Assembly: GCF_900110645.1 (NCBI RefSeq)
Contig: NZ_FOFB01000007.1
Location: 62,001-126,000, forward strand
Length of the DNA: 64,000 bases
Source of the DNA: Neolewinella agarilytica
Lineage (GTDB): Bacteria; Bacteroidota; Bacteroidia; Chitinophagales; Saprospiraceae
Direction: 5' to 3'
Numbering within the stretch: the first letter of the stretch is position 1; each line of letters opens with the position of its first letter. Positions 45,286-53,278 of the stretch are shown here, one piece after another. A program made the translations under genes and the position numbers. Under the pieces are notes generated by a model. It ran no database searches, was not told the origin of the DNA, and saw only the letters and a list, made by a program, of their open reading frames with translations.

Positions 45286-46104
45286 CTAATCAACACTCAG
45301 GTTGACCAGCTTCAGTCCGCGTGAATCCGTTAGTTTTTTGGCTTCTGCCGTTATTTCTTCAATGGACTTACCGGATAAGAACGCACTATCGTACTCTCCA
45401 TCCTGGAATACAGCAACATACTGGGTCTTATTACCCTCCCGGAAACGGTCAAAATCGATGAGTTCAACCTTACTCTTCTTTCGTTCCTGATATTCCTCCG
45501 TGAATTCTTCCAGAGTATTGGCGAAATAGAGGAAGTTGAATCTGTTCACCGGAGAGAAATGATAAAGGACGACAAAGGAAGGCTCGCCGTTGGGGATGTT
45601 AAGTACAAAGACCCGCTTAATCTTGAAACGGTCTTTAGCCATCGCACGAGTCCGTTTGAGGATGGTCTCCCGGCTGTCCAGTAACCATACCTTATGGATC
45701 GTTGGGTTAGCCTCCTTAACCCAAACCCCGTAGAAATCGTAATCACTCTCGTTCAGCACGACGGCAGCAACGTCAATCATTGTATAGCCCTCTTTCACCT
45801 TCGCCCGTTTGAGCTTAATAAACCCCGCCCAGCTGCTGGCTTTCTCGACATGATCTTCCAACGGGCTTTCAGAGTAGATCCCCACATACTTTCTTTCGTC
45901 TCCTCCCTGCTTATAGGTCTCCAGATCGGTAAGACGGTAACCAGCAGCGTTTTGCCGCTGATGCTCACTAAGAAAAGATTCCCATCCGGCGATGGTCACC
46001 TGCCGGATGTCAGCATCGGATGGTTTGTAGATGGCGGAAAACTTCTGAGCACTCAGGCTGGCAGAGAAAGCGATCATCAGGACCGCAACGAATGATCGTA
46101 GCAT
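45286..46104 (-). CDS. Secreted protein with BTRD1-like tandem repeats
   Basis: 272 residues with a signal peptide (MLRSFVAVLMIAFSASLSAQ). Three repeats of about 75 residues share the pattern W/F-x-E/F-F...GYRLxD(L/V)...YxGV/AVF: WESFLSEHQRQNAAGYRLTDLETYKQGG, then WAGFIKLKRAKVKEGYTMIDVAA, then LEEFTEEYQERKKSKVELIDFDRF. This resembles the bacterial tandem repeat domain 1 family found in secreted proteins. Binding role and ligand unknown. Confidence 0.65.
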   Translation of the reverse strand: MLRSFVAVLMIAFSASLSAQKFSAIYKPSDADIRQVTIAGWESFLSEHQRQNAAGYRLTDLETYKQGGDERKYVGIYSESPLEDHVEKASSWAGFIKLKRAKVKEGYTMIDVAAVVLNESDYDFYGVWVKEANPTIHKVWLLDSRETILKRTRAMAKDRFKIKRVFVLNIPNGEPSFVVLYHFSPVNRFNFLYFANTLEEFTEEYQERKKSKVELIDFDRFREGNKTQYVAVFQDGEYDSAFLSGKSIEEITAEAKKLTDSRGLKLVNLSVD

Positions 46105-46427
46105 AATTTGACTTGTCTGGAAAAGTAAAGGTAAACGGTGGGTCGTTTATTGTATGTCAACCAGCCTTTGGACGTTTCCCCAGCCCAAGGTCACCAGACT
46201 TCCCCCTCTATCAAATGTATTTAAGTCCTAAATCCCCGTCATTATGGGCGCGGACGCAGGTGCAGGCAATTTTTTTAGCAGCAAGGGAGACATTGTTTGT
46301 CTCCCCTGAACACCACTAAAGGTTACTGCTTGTAAACTGATTCCGCCTTTACCCGTGTAAGTTGTCAGACAAACACCAGTATCTACCAATGTCGGCCTTC
46401 CTGAGCCTTTATAAACAGAACTTAATT
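46105..46427. other. 323-bp intergenic region with a repeat and a hairpin
   Basis: Contains a 20-bp repeat copy (46246-46265) directly followed by a seven-T run, and the hairpin GGGAGACA (46285-46292) with TGTCTCCC (46298-46305). Neither adjoins a T run on the correct side for a terminator. No coding potential seen. Confidence 0.5.
46246..46265 (+). repeat. Dispersed 20-bp repeat, intergenic copy
   Basis: GGGCGCGGACGCAGGTGCAG, one base from consensus. Confidence 0.85.
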
Positions 46428-46922
46428 TCAGGCTTTCTCCAGCAATAGTTCATGTCCTTTCAAAGCCGATCTCAGGCTATCAACATCCTTAACGCCAATA
46501 AAAAAATTCTGGCCGTCTTTGGTGCGGATTGACAATCCGTTACGACCGTAAAAAGTCAACCGCTTTTCCCCACCAAAGTGGTGCTTGCTACCGTGGTTCG
46601 GAGCCAGCAGAGGCGTTTTTACAATTTTGCAGGACTCGACGTTTTCCCAGGAAATCTTTCGGGAGCTATCGTGCAAAGGCGCTAGTTTATACTTGATTTT
46701 CTTGTCGTTGACAACAACTTTGAGCTGCAGACGGCGCAAGAACCAGAGGATTCCTCCCAGTGAAAGTGCAATAAGCGTATAAGCTATAGCCTTACCAGCC
46801 TCCATGTTATTGAACACCGTAGACACGAGTCCATATACTGCTGCAATGGTACCAATAATGAGAAGTGACAAAGTCATCTTGTCATTGTAGCGTTGCTTTT
46901 CTTTATAGATCAGGGTAGCCAT
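46428..46922 (-). CDS. Hypothetical two-helix membrane protein with PH-like domain
   Basis: 164 residues. Two membrane helices (about 17-35 and 45-63) follow a short basic N-terminus, then a beta-rich cytoplasmic-looking domain (about 65-160: VVVNDKKIKYKLAPLHDSSRKISWENVESCKI and NGLSIRTKDGQNFFIGVKDVDSLRSALKGH) that resembles bacterial PH-like domains. Function unknown. Single gene by spacing. Confidence 0.65.
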   Translation of the reverse strand: MATLIYKEKQRYNDKMTLSLLIIGTIAAVYGLVSTVFNNMEAGKAIAYTLIALSLGGILWFLRRLQLKVVVNDKKIKYKLAPLHDSSRKISWENVESCKIVKTPLLAPNHGSKHHFGGEKRLTFYGRNGLSIRTKDGQNFFIGVKDVDSLRSALKGHELLLEKA

Positions 46923-47136
46923 GATGGTTAATTTTTGTTGATAAAATCTTCAATTGCCACTAACGAACCTGGCCTCTACGCAGCTTTTTACCAGCTGCCA
47001 GGAGAGGGTCACCTACCTTAAAGAAGGATACTGCCCGCTAGGAATTGAATGCAAAGACACGACTTTACATTCAATTAACATTGGAATTACCTATAATTAA
47101 CCTCTAAAGGGCTTCAAAAGTTGCCCACTACATCAA

Positions 47137-50100
47137 TTATCTACTGGTTTGCTCTCGCATAAACTCCATTGATAATACTGCGCCCAGCACTGCTTCTGCG
47201 GCGTCACTATCAGCTTTAAACCGGAAGAAAAGCTCCTCTTCGCCATCTTGTTTTTCTTCCAATGACACAATCAGGTCATTGACTCCGTAAGTAGAGAGCT
47301 TTTGCTTGATGGTAGCCATTCCAATTACTTTTCCGGTTGAAGGATGGCCCGCCCGAATCTCAACCGTACCTCCGGAGGTAATGTTAGGCACCAGGGCAAC
47401 TTCCAGCTTTACGGCAGAAATCCCCGTTAAGTCAAGTTTACCATAGCTTGCCCATCCGCCACCACTGGCAACGAGCACGTCCATTTCCTCATCTCCCATC
47501 GGGTTGTCTTTCCCGTCTAAGTGGTAAGCCATTACCTTGTTGCCTTGCGAAAAGGCATGAGCGCCAAATTTTGCGGGTCTTAGCATGACGACTTCCTTGG
47601 TAGTTAACCTTGGCAGACCATCTCCTGCCCCCTTATCGGTATAACTTGCTTGCAGGTAATACCTGCCGGGAATACCCGCTTTGTGTTGGTCGAGCACAAG
47701 TTTCCCACTGGAAGGCCGGCTCTTTTTGCCGGGTGGAGGGCCGGAAAGGCTAAGAATGTAATCAGCCATACGCTTAGCATCCGCCCTGGGTAAATCGGGA
47801 TGAGCGCTCATCGCCTGCTCTCCCCATACACCACCACCTCCGGCAACAATTTTACCGGCCAGGTAGTCTGTAGCATCAGCTTGTTTCCGGTATTTATCGG
47901 CAATCTGCTGATAGCTGGGGCCAATACTTTTTTCGTTTACGGCGTGGCATCCAGCACAGTCTTGTCCGTCGATCAGAGCCTTGCCGATGGCGAAGTCGGT
48001 TCCTTTACCGGCCACCTGGTGGCCGCGCTCAATCTCTACGAGGTCTTCGCCCTCTAAATAATCCAGACTAACGGTAATGGCCTGAGGGTCAATCTCACCG
48101 TCTTCAGCATCAGTGACTTTAACCTGATATTCCAATTGATCTCCACCAAAGAAAAAAGAACGGTTCCCCGAAAACTCTAAAGCTACCTCAGGAAGATTGT
48201 TTCCTACCAGTACGGTGGTCTCTTTGCTACTCCTATTCCCTTCACTATCCTCTACTACAAGAGTAAGCGTATGCTCTCCTTTTTCGTCGGTGACATAGTC
48301 AAGTTCTTTCTCTTTTCCTATAACCTCGTCGTTCAGCATCCAGCTAAAGCTCATCTCATCTCCATCATAATCAATGCTACCGGAAGCATCAGCCACAAGA
48401 TGAAAAGGAGCTCCGCCAATGGTGTGAACCATTTCCAGTTCAGGAACTGGCGGCCGGTTACCAGAATTGTAACGAATTCTCAGCAAGCGGGCATCCGGAT
48501 TGATACTAAACCACTTGTTACCGTATTCAATAACGTAGAGATCCCCCTCCGGCCCAAACAACATGTCCATTGGGTGAAGTAGTTTTTGAGAAGGGAGGAA
48601 AGGCTCGAACTCCGTTACATAGCCCGTTTCATCTAACTCAGCGGCCATGATATAATCCCTCATCCAGTCATAGAAAAAGAACTTGCCGGAATAGTATTCC
48701 GGAAAGCGATGATCACTATCCTCGTAGTCATCACGATAAAAGACAGGACCAGCCATGGCGTTTCGGCCACCGGTGCCTAACTGGGGAAACTCCTCGCTAA
48801 CGGCATAGGGGTAGTAGATCATGGCTGGTTGTGCCGGTGGAAGTATACGAGCTCCGGTATTGAGCTTGCTATCATTAACAGGTTCCGCCGGATTGAAGGC
48901 CTCACCGGTAGTTCCTGCTTTAAAATCCCTTTGATGGTACGGTTTATTGTCACCAATAAAAAGTGGCCACCCGAAGTAGCCTGCTTCCCGGGCGACATTG
49001 ACTTCGTCATGTCCTCTGGGTCCCATTCCCAGGCTATCTTTTCCTGCATCCGGCCCCACATCTCCCCAGTAAACGTTGCCATTACGCTGATCAACGTGAA
49101 TACGGAAAGGATTACGCATACCCATGGCATAAATCTCGGGACGGCCTTGCTCTGGGTCAGAAAACAAATTACCCTCCGGAATGGTGTAGCTACCGTCCTC
49201 TTCTACTTTGATTCGGATAATCCCTCCCCGCAGGTCCATTGTGTTTGAAGAAGACCGGCGAGCATCAAAATTAGGTTCGTCCCGGCTATCATCAATGGGG
49301 GCGAAGCCGTCTGATTCAAATGGATTGGTATTGTCACCAATGGATAGGTGGAGTAAACCCGTGCCGCCGAATTCGATACTTCCTCCGGAGTGACAACATT
49401 TATTCCGGTCCGTAGGTACATCAAGAATTATCTGTTCACTTTCTTTATCAATACTGTTCCCTGACAACTTAAACCGACTCAGGCGATTTACACTTTCTTC
49501 AATATTTGGGCTATAGTAAAGGTAAAACCATTCATTCGCTTCAAAGTCGGGGTCCAGGGCGATACCCAGCATTCCGTCTTCGAATTCAGTCCAGACGTCA
49601 AAATTAGCGATTTCAGCCTCCGCTTCGAAGTCAGGGTCATAGACCTTTACCGCTCCCGTACGCTCAATCCAAATCGGCCGGCCGTCAGGCAATAGCTCCA
49701 ACTCCATGGGTTCATTCATGCCCATGACGAGTTCTTCCACCTGAAAGCGATTTTCTTCTGGCGTGGCCTTTACTCCGGCATAATCCACCGGGTGATTATC
49801 TCCCCAGGCATATTCCATCCCTCCCCATATGTGAGCGATAAAGTCCGGGTCCGTATAACTTTCCGGCGTGTGCCCAAGACCGGTGTAGAAGGTTCTTCCG
49901 TTCTCAAATTCGCGGTACCAGGCAATGGGATGATAGTCTCCGTTCTCTCCCCCCTCATAAGAGTTTTCATCAACCCGTAATACCGGGGTAATGCCTTCCT
50001 GAATATTTTTATAGTTGTACCATTCATCAAATCGCTTCCATTCCTTATTCAGGTGAGCCGTTGAAGGGTGGTTGTCTTCTAAGACCAGTACGGTTGCATC

Positions 50101-50544
50101 CTGATGCTTAGGGTGGCTAAGAAACCAGGCACCCGCCAGTTCATTGTACCATGGCCAGCCATATTCAGTATCAGCTGCCGCATGGATGCCCAACCAGTTT
50201 CCACCAGCTTGCATGAAGCGCTTCATTTCTATCTCCTGAGCTGGGTTTAGAATATCTCCCGTAGTGCTTAGAAAAACAATAAGATTGTACTTAGAAAGCT
50301 GATCCTGCGTAAATACGGAAGCGTCCTCAGTCGTATCGACCTGAAAGCCCTTTTCTTTACCCAAACGAAGAAACATCTCTTTTCCCTGCTCAATAGAAGC
50401 GTGCCTGAATCCTGCAGTCTTGGAAAATACCAGTACACTTCTTACTTCAGGAGCTTTAGGACTACAACCAAAAGCTAAAAAGATGAATATACTGATGATG
50501 AATAGCAGTACTGCGGGATGCAGATGCGTTCGTAACTGGTTCAT
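47137..50544 (-). CDS. Fusion lipoprotein: ThuA-like, PQQ-type sugar dehydrogenase, PKD, cytochrome c and C-terminal beta domain
   Basis: 1135 residues. Lipoprotein-type signal with IFLAFGCSPKA (Cys27). Order: ThuA-like alpha/beta domain (about 38-255, VLVFSKTAGFRHASIEQG and GIHAAADTEYGWPWYNELAGAWFLSHP), soluble glucose-dehydrogenase-type propeller (about 265-660, with CCHSGGSIEFGGTG and IYAMGMRNPFRI), PKD domain (about 690-775), cytochrome c with CAGCH (about 870-960), and a C-terminal carbohydrate-binding type domain. The haem would take electrons from the dehydrogenase. Such fusions are known in Bacteroidota and Planctomycetes; natural substrate unknown. Confidence 0.9.
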   Translation of the reverse strand: MNQLRTHLHPAVLLFIISIFIFLAFGCSPKAPEVRSVLVFSKTAGFRHASIEQGKEMFLRLGKEKGFQVDTTEDASVFTQDQLSKYNLIVFLSTTGDILNPAQEIEMKRFMQAGGNWLGIHAAADTEYGWPWYNELAGAWFLSHPKHQDATVLVLEDNHPSTAHLNKEWKRFDEWYNYKNIQEGITPVLRVDENSYEGGENGDYHPIAWYREFENGRTFYTGLGHTPESYTDPDFIAHIWGGMEYAWGDNHPVDYAGVKATPEENRFQVEELVMGMNEPMELELLPDGRPIWIERTGAVKVYDPDFEAEAEIANFDVWTEFEDGMLGIALDPDFEANEWFYLYYSPNIEESVNRLSRFKLSGNSIDKESEQIILDVPTDRNKCCHSGGSIEFGGTGLLHLSIGDNTNPFESDGFAPIDDSRDEPNFDARRSSSNTMDLRGGIIRIKVEEDGSYTIPEGNLFSDPEQGRPEIYAMGMRNPFRIHVDQRNGNVYWGDVGPDAGKDSLGMGPRGHDEVNVAREAGYFGWPLFIGDNKPYHQRDFKAGTTGEAFNPAEPVNDSKLNTGARILPPAQPAMIYYPYAVSEEFPQLGTGGRNAMAGPVFYRDDYEDSDHRFPEYYSGKFFFYDWMRDYIMAAELDETGYVTEFEPFLPSQKLLHPMDMLFGPEGDLYVIEYGNKWFSINPDARLLRIRYNSGNRPPVPELEMVHTIGGAPFHLVADASGSIDYDGDEMSFSWMLNDEVIGKEKELDYVTDEKGEHTLTLVVEDSEGNRSSKETTVLVGNNLPEVALEFSGNRSFFFGGDQLEYQVKVTDAEDGEIDPQAITVSLDYLEGEDLVEIERGHQVAGKGTDFAIGKALIDGQDCAGCHAVNEKSIGPSYQQIADKYRKQADATDYLAGKIVAGGGGVWGEQAMSAHPDLPRADAKRMADYILSLSGPPPGKKSRPSSGKLVLDQHKAGIPGRYYLQASYTDKGAGDGLPRLTTKEVVMLRPAKFGAHAFSQGNKVMAYHLDGKDNPMGDEEMDVLVASGGGWASYGKLDLTGISAVKLEVALVPNITSGGTVEIRAGHPSTGKVIGMATIKQKLSTYGVNDLIVSLEEKQDGEEELFFRFKADSDAAEAVLGAVLSMEFMREQTSR

Positions 50545-50779
50545 AATGTAGCGTACTTTAAAACTCTTATAATCCCAAATAATTCTGTCAATTCAGACAG
50601 CGGACGTACAGATGTCCGATGACCTCACAAAGCAAGCCAAAAAATTGGCTGCATGAATAACTAATAAAAAATGGAGATAGTTTGAGATTTAGCAATTTTA
50701 TTTTCAAAAAAGCTCATTTATCCACACTCTAATTCCGTTTTGCAACCTTGAAAAGGGATTTCCTCACTCCATAAACGAA

Positions 50780-50814
50780 AAACGCGGAGGCACCAGCCTG
50801 GTGCCTCCGCGTTT
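50780..50814 (-). terminator. Rho-independent terminator after the RlpA gene
   Basis: Perfect 16-base stem AAACGCGGAGGCACCA (50780-50795) with TGGTGCCTCCGCGTTT (50799-50814) and a three-base loop, 26 bases past the minus-strand stop and followed on that strand by TTTTCGTTT. Confidence 0.9.
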
Positions 50815-50839
50815 CAGAGAAGGAAATCGTTTATCCTGA

Positions 50840-52204
50840 TTAGAGGCTGGTTACAATACCAGCTATTTGGTGCCCCGCCCGAATGTTGTTGGCCGCTGCT
50901 TGTGCATCTGCCATACTACCGAAAGTGCCTGCATACACACGGTTGATGATTTGGCCATCATTTTTTCTTGCGCTGAGGTAAAAGACATTTGAAATGCCGG
51001 CTTGCTTCAGCTGATTAACCCGGTTTTTAGCGTACAGTTCGTTGTTGTAGGCGCCGAGCTGCACCGCATAGCCGCTAGGTGAAGTGGCTGGGGCCGGCAT
51101 GGAGGCCGCGGGTTGACTTACCCCACGCGCCGTAGTGTTATTTCCATAGGCGACAGGAGCAGGTGTATTGTAGGTTGGTGGAGCCTGAACCGTACGATTC
51201 TCCTGATAGCGAACCACCGTAGAAGGTGGTGGAGCTACCTGGGCAACAGTCGCAGGCTGTGGCGTTGCACCATAGGCCTGAGGTGTAGACTGGTATACCT
51301 GAGGCTGTACCGTTGTTTGTACACTGGGAGTTGTCGTAACAGCAGCAGGTTGCGGGACAACTGTCGTTGGACGGCGGCTGTAAGTGATATTAGGCTGAGT
51401 AGCAGTAGCTGCGGGGTAAACTTCCCGAGACATTACTGACCCACTGTTAGTCTGAGGTGCAGACATAACGGCGTAATTGCCGCTGCTGGGTGCCGGAGTT
51501 CCATAAGTTGCCGGACGGGAGTAGGTCTGTGGATTTTGACTAGCCTGACCGTACGCCGCTGGCTGAGGCGTCCCGTAGGATGCAGGGCGGTGATCATTCC
51601 CCTTTGACTGCCAGCCGTAGGCTTCACCTTCAATCGTTACCGGGCGAACCACGCCGGGCTGACCACCCGTAGCGGGCGTATTGCGGTAGGTTGTAACCGG
51701 TGCAGGGTTGCCATAAGCAACCGGTGCCGGAGCAGCCGTGAGGGGCGGAGCCGGGTTCCAATTGCTAAAACCTACTCTCTCAACGCTAACTCTGCCCCGG
51801 TAATTAATACCAAGTTGATCGGCCGCTGCCTGGCTTAACATCACCAAACAATCCGGACATTCCTGACCGCGATCATTAACCCGTACAGTAACGTTGCGGT
51901 TATTGTCAAGGTTAACCAAACGGATTAGCGTTCCCAAAGGGAGAATGGTATGGCTTGCCGTAAGCTCCGTTGACTTATAGGTTTCGCCGTAAACGGTGCT
52001 GCTTCCGTTGAGATTCGGATTATAAATGCCCGCCATTCCGCTTTGCCGTTCGTTATAAGCTTTTTCATAGGCCGCCAGATTGGTCTGCGCCGGCTGTACC
52101 TCATTAGGGTGAGGAGAAGATGGAGACTTGCTATTCCACTCAAAAGTTTGAGCAGACAGATCGGTGAAGGCACATAATGCAAGTACAATGAGTAGATGTT
52201 TCAT
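50840..52204 (-). CDS. RlpA-like septal ring lytic transglycosylase with SPOR domain
   Basis: 454 residues. Signal peptide (to about SAQ, residue 19), double-psi beta-barrel of the RlpA type (about 55-150: GSSTVYGETYKSTELTASHTILPLGTLIRLVNLDNN and VRVNDRGQECPDCLVMLSQAA), a 215-residue linker rich in Pro, Gln, Thr and Ala with recurring ATYGTPQP/PAAYG units, and a C-terminal SPOR domain (about 375-454) that binds denuded glycan at the division site. RlpA cleaves naked glycan strands. Followed by a strong terminator. Confidence 0.92.
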   Translation of the reverse strand: MKHLLIVLALCAFTDLSAQTFEWNSKSPSSPHPNEVQPAQTNLAAYEKAYNERQSGMAGIYNPNLNGSSTVYGETYKSTELTASHTILPLGTLIRLVNLDNNRNVTVRVNDRGQECPDCLVMLSQAAADQLGINYRGRVSVERVGFSNWNPAPPLTAAPAPVAYGNPAPVTTYRNTPATGGQPGVVRPVTIEGEAYGWQSKGNDHRPASYGTPQPAAYGQASQNPQTYSRPATYGTPAPSSGNYAVMSAPQTNSGSVMSREVYPAATATQPNITYSRRPTTVVPQPAAVTTTPSVQTTVQPQVYQSTPQAYGATPQPATVAQVAPPPSTVVRYQENRTVQAPPTYNTPAPVAYGNNTTARGVSQPAASMPAPATSPSGYAVQLGAYNNELYAKNRVNQLKQAGISNVFYLSARKNDGQIINRVYAGTFGSMADAQAAANNIRAGHQIAGIVTSL

Positions 52205-52272
52205 CTGTAGGGATTACTTTAAGATACAAAAAGCCAGTGGGAAAATACTGACGTATTCTAACTACTTAGACG

Positions 52273-52306
52273 CAAAATAAGGGAGTAGGTACCGTTAGCA
52301 CCCCAA
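52273..52306 (-). promoter_or_regulatory. Candidate promoter of the RlpA gene
   Basis: On the minus strand TTG (52304-52306), 23-base spacer, TTATTTTG (52273-52280), one base off the -7 consensus, 68 bases upstream of the start. Confidence 0.3.
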
Positions 52307-52462
52307 GAAGCATCATCTTTTTGCCTAAACAGCTAATTATTTAACAACTTTTTGCGATTATGGATTAGAAAAAGGTGGTTTTAACGACCTTTTTAACGCA
52401 ATTCATTTAGAATATGGTATGCCAACATCCCCGGTGCAAGCAGGCAATTTGCCTTACGGCCA

Positions 52463-53083
52463 CTAATCAGTCTTCCATTTTCTAACCTCTCTCCAGGCGT
52501 AGGACTCATCTTCCCAACGAATCAACTCAACTTGTTTGGGGCCTTTATAATTAAGGAACCAGGTCTCAATGATAGAGCGGGCAGCATCGTTTTCCAGGGC
52601 CAGGTCCAGAAAGTTATCGACATCAAAAACCCGCAACGAAGAATCTGCCGGCACCGCAATGATTTTTGTATCAATCTCACCGCGATCTCTTAGCAAAAGC
52701 GCCGCAATGGGTTTGGCTGCAATTTTAGTGCCGGTTTCCAAACTTTCGCTGAGGACGAGAACATCCAGAGGATCTCCGTCTCCCCCGCGGGCACGGTCCA
52801 TCAGTGTAGACGGCACGAAGCCGTAATTACCGGGGTAGGGCAAGAAATTAATGACCCGTGCTCTCCCTCCATTAAGGGTATCGCTGGCAAAACCGGTTTT
52901 TTGCGCGAACTCAATTTTCTGGTTAGTTCCTGCCGGAATTTCAACAATGACATTGAGCGCATCCCCCTCTGTACTTGCTACGGCATAAGGGTCAGACGGC
53001 CTATCCAGCTGACTATCTTTTTCACCGCAGGACGAGAAAGTCATTAGAAGAGAAAAGATGGAAAAGAGCAGAAATTGTCTCAT
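52463..53083 (-). CDS. Exported family I inorganic pyrophosphatase (lipoprotein)
   Basis: 206 residues. Unusually, it starts with a lipoprotein signal (MRQFLLFSIFSLLMTFSSCGEKD, Cys19), so it acts outside the cytoplasm. The family I signature is GDGDPLDVLVL (about 99-109, metal-binding aspartates), with NFLPYPGNYGFVPSTL (substrate-binding Tyr and Lys region, about 73-88). Start ATG 53083 because the signal begins there; the longer frame to 53152 has no sense. A cytoplasmic ppa is presumably elsewhere. Confidence 0.88.
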   Translation of the reverse strand: MRQFLLFSIFSLLMTFSSCGEKDSQLDRPSDPYAVASTEGDALNVIVEIPAGTNQKIEFAQKTGFASDTLNGGRARVINFLPYPGNYGFVPSTLMDRARGGDGDPLDVLVLSESLETGTKIAAKPIAALLLRDRGEIDTKIIAVPADSSLRVFDVDNFLDLALENDAARSIIETWFLNYKGPKQVELIRWEDESYAWREVRKWKTD

Positions 53084-53199
53084 AAAAGTAAAGGTAATTA
53101 ATGAAGCCGTTCCGCAAAGAACGCCGGGGAAGTAACGGAAGTCTGGCAGCAACCATTAAGAGACCAGAGGGGCGTCTTCCTTGCTCTTAAATGTCCCCC

Positions 53200-53219
53200 T
53201 TGCACCTGCGTCCGCGCCC
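53200..53219 (-). repeat. Dispersed 20-bp repeat, intergenic copy before the patatin gene
   Basis: TTGCACCTGCGTCCGCGCCC, exact reverse complement of the consensus. Two bases upstream of the first possible patatin start and 59 bases upstream of the preferred one. Confidence 0.9.
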
Positions 53220-53278
53220 TGATGGTAAGAGATACTGCGAGATTTACCCTAGATTACTACTTCTTGACCACCCATTAT

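Noticed and set aside
46285..46305. Hairpin GGGAGACA/TGTCTCCC as a terminator
   Set aside because: No T run on the 3' side of either strand and no gene ends beside it on the plus strand.
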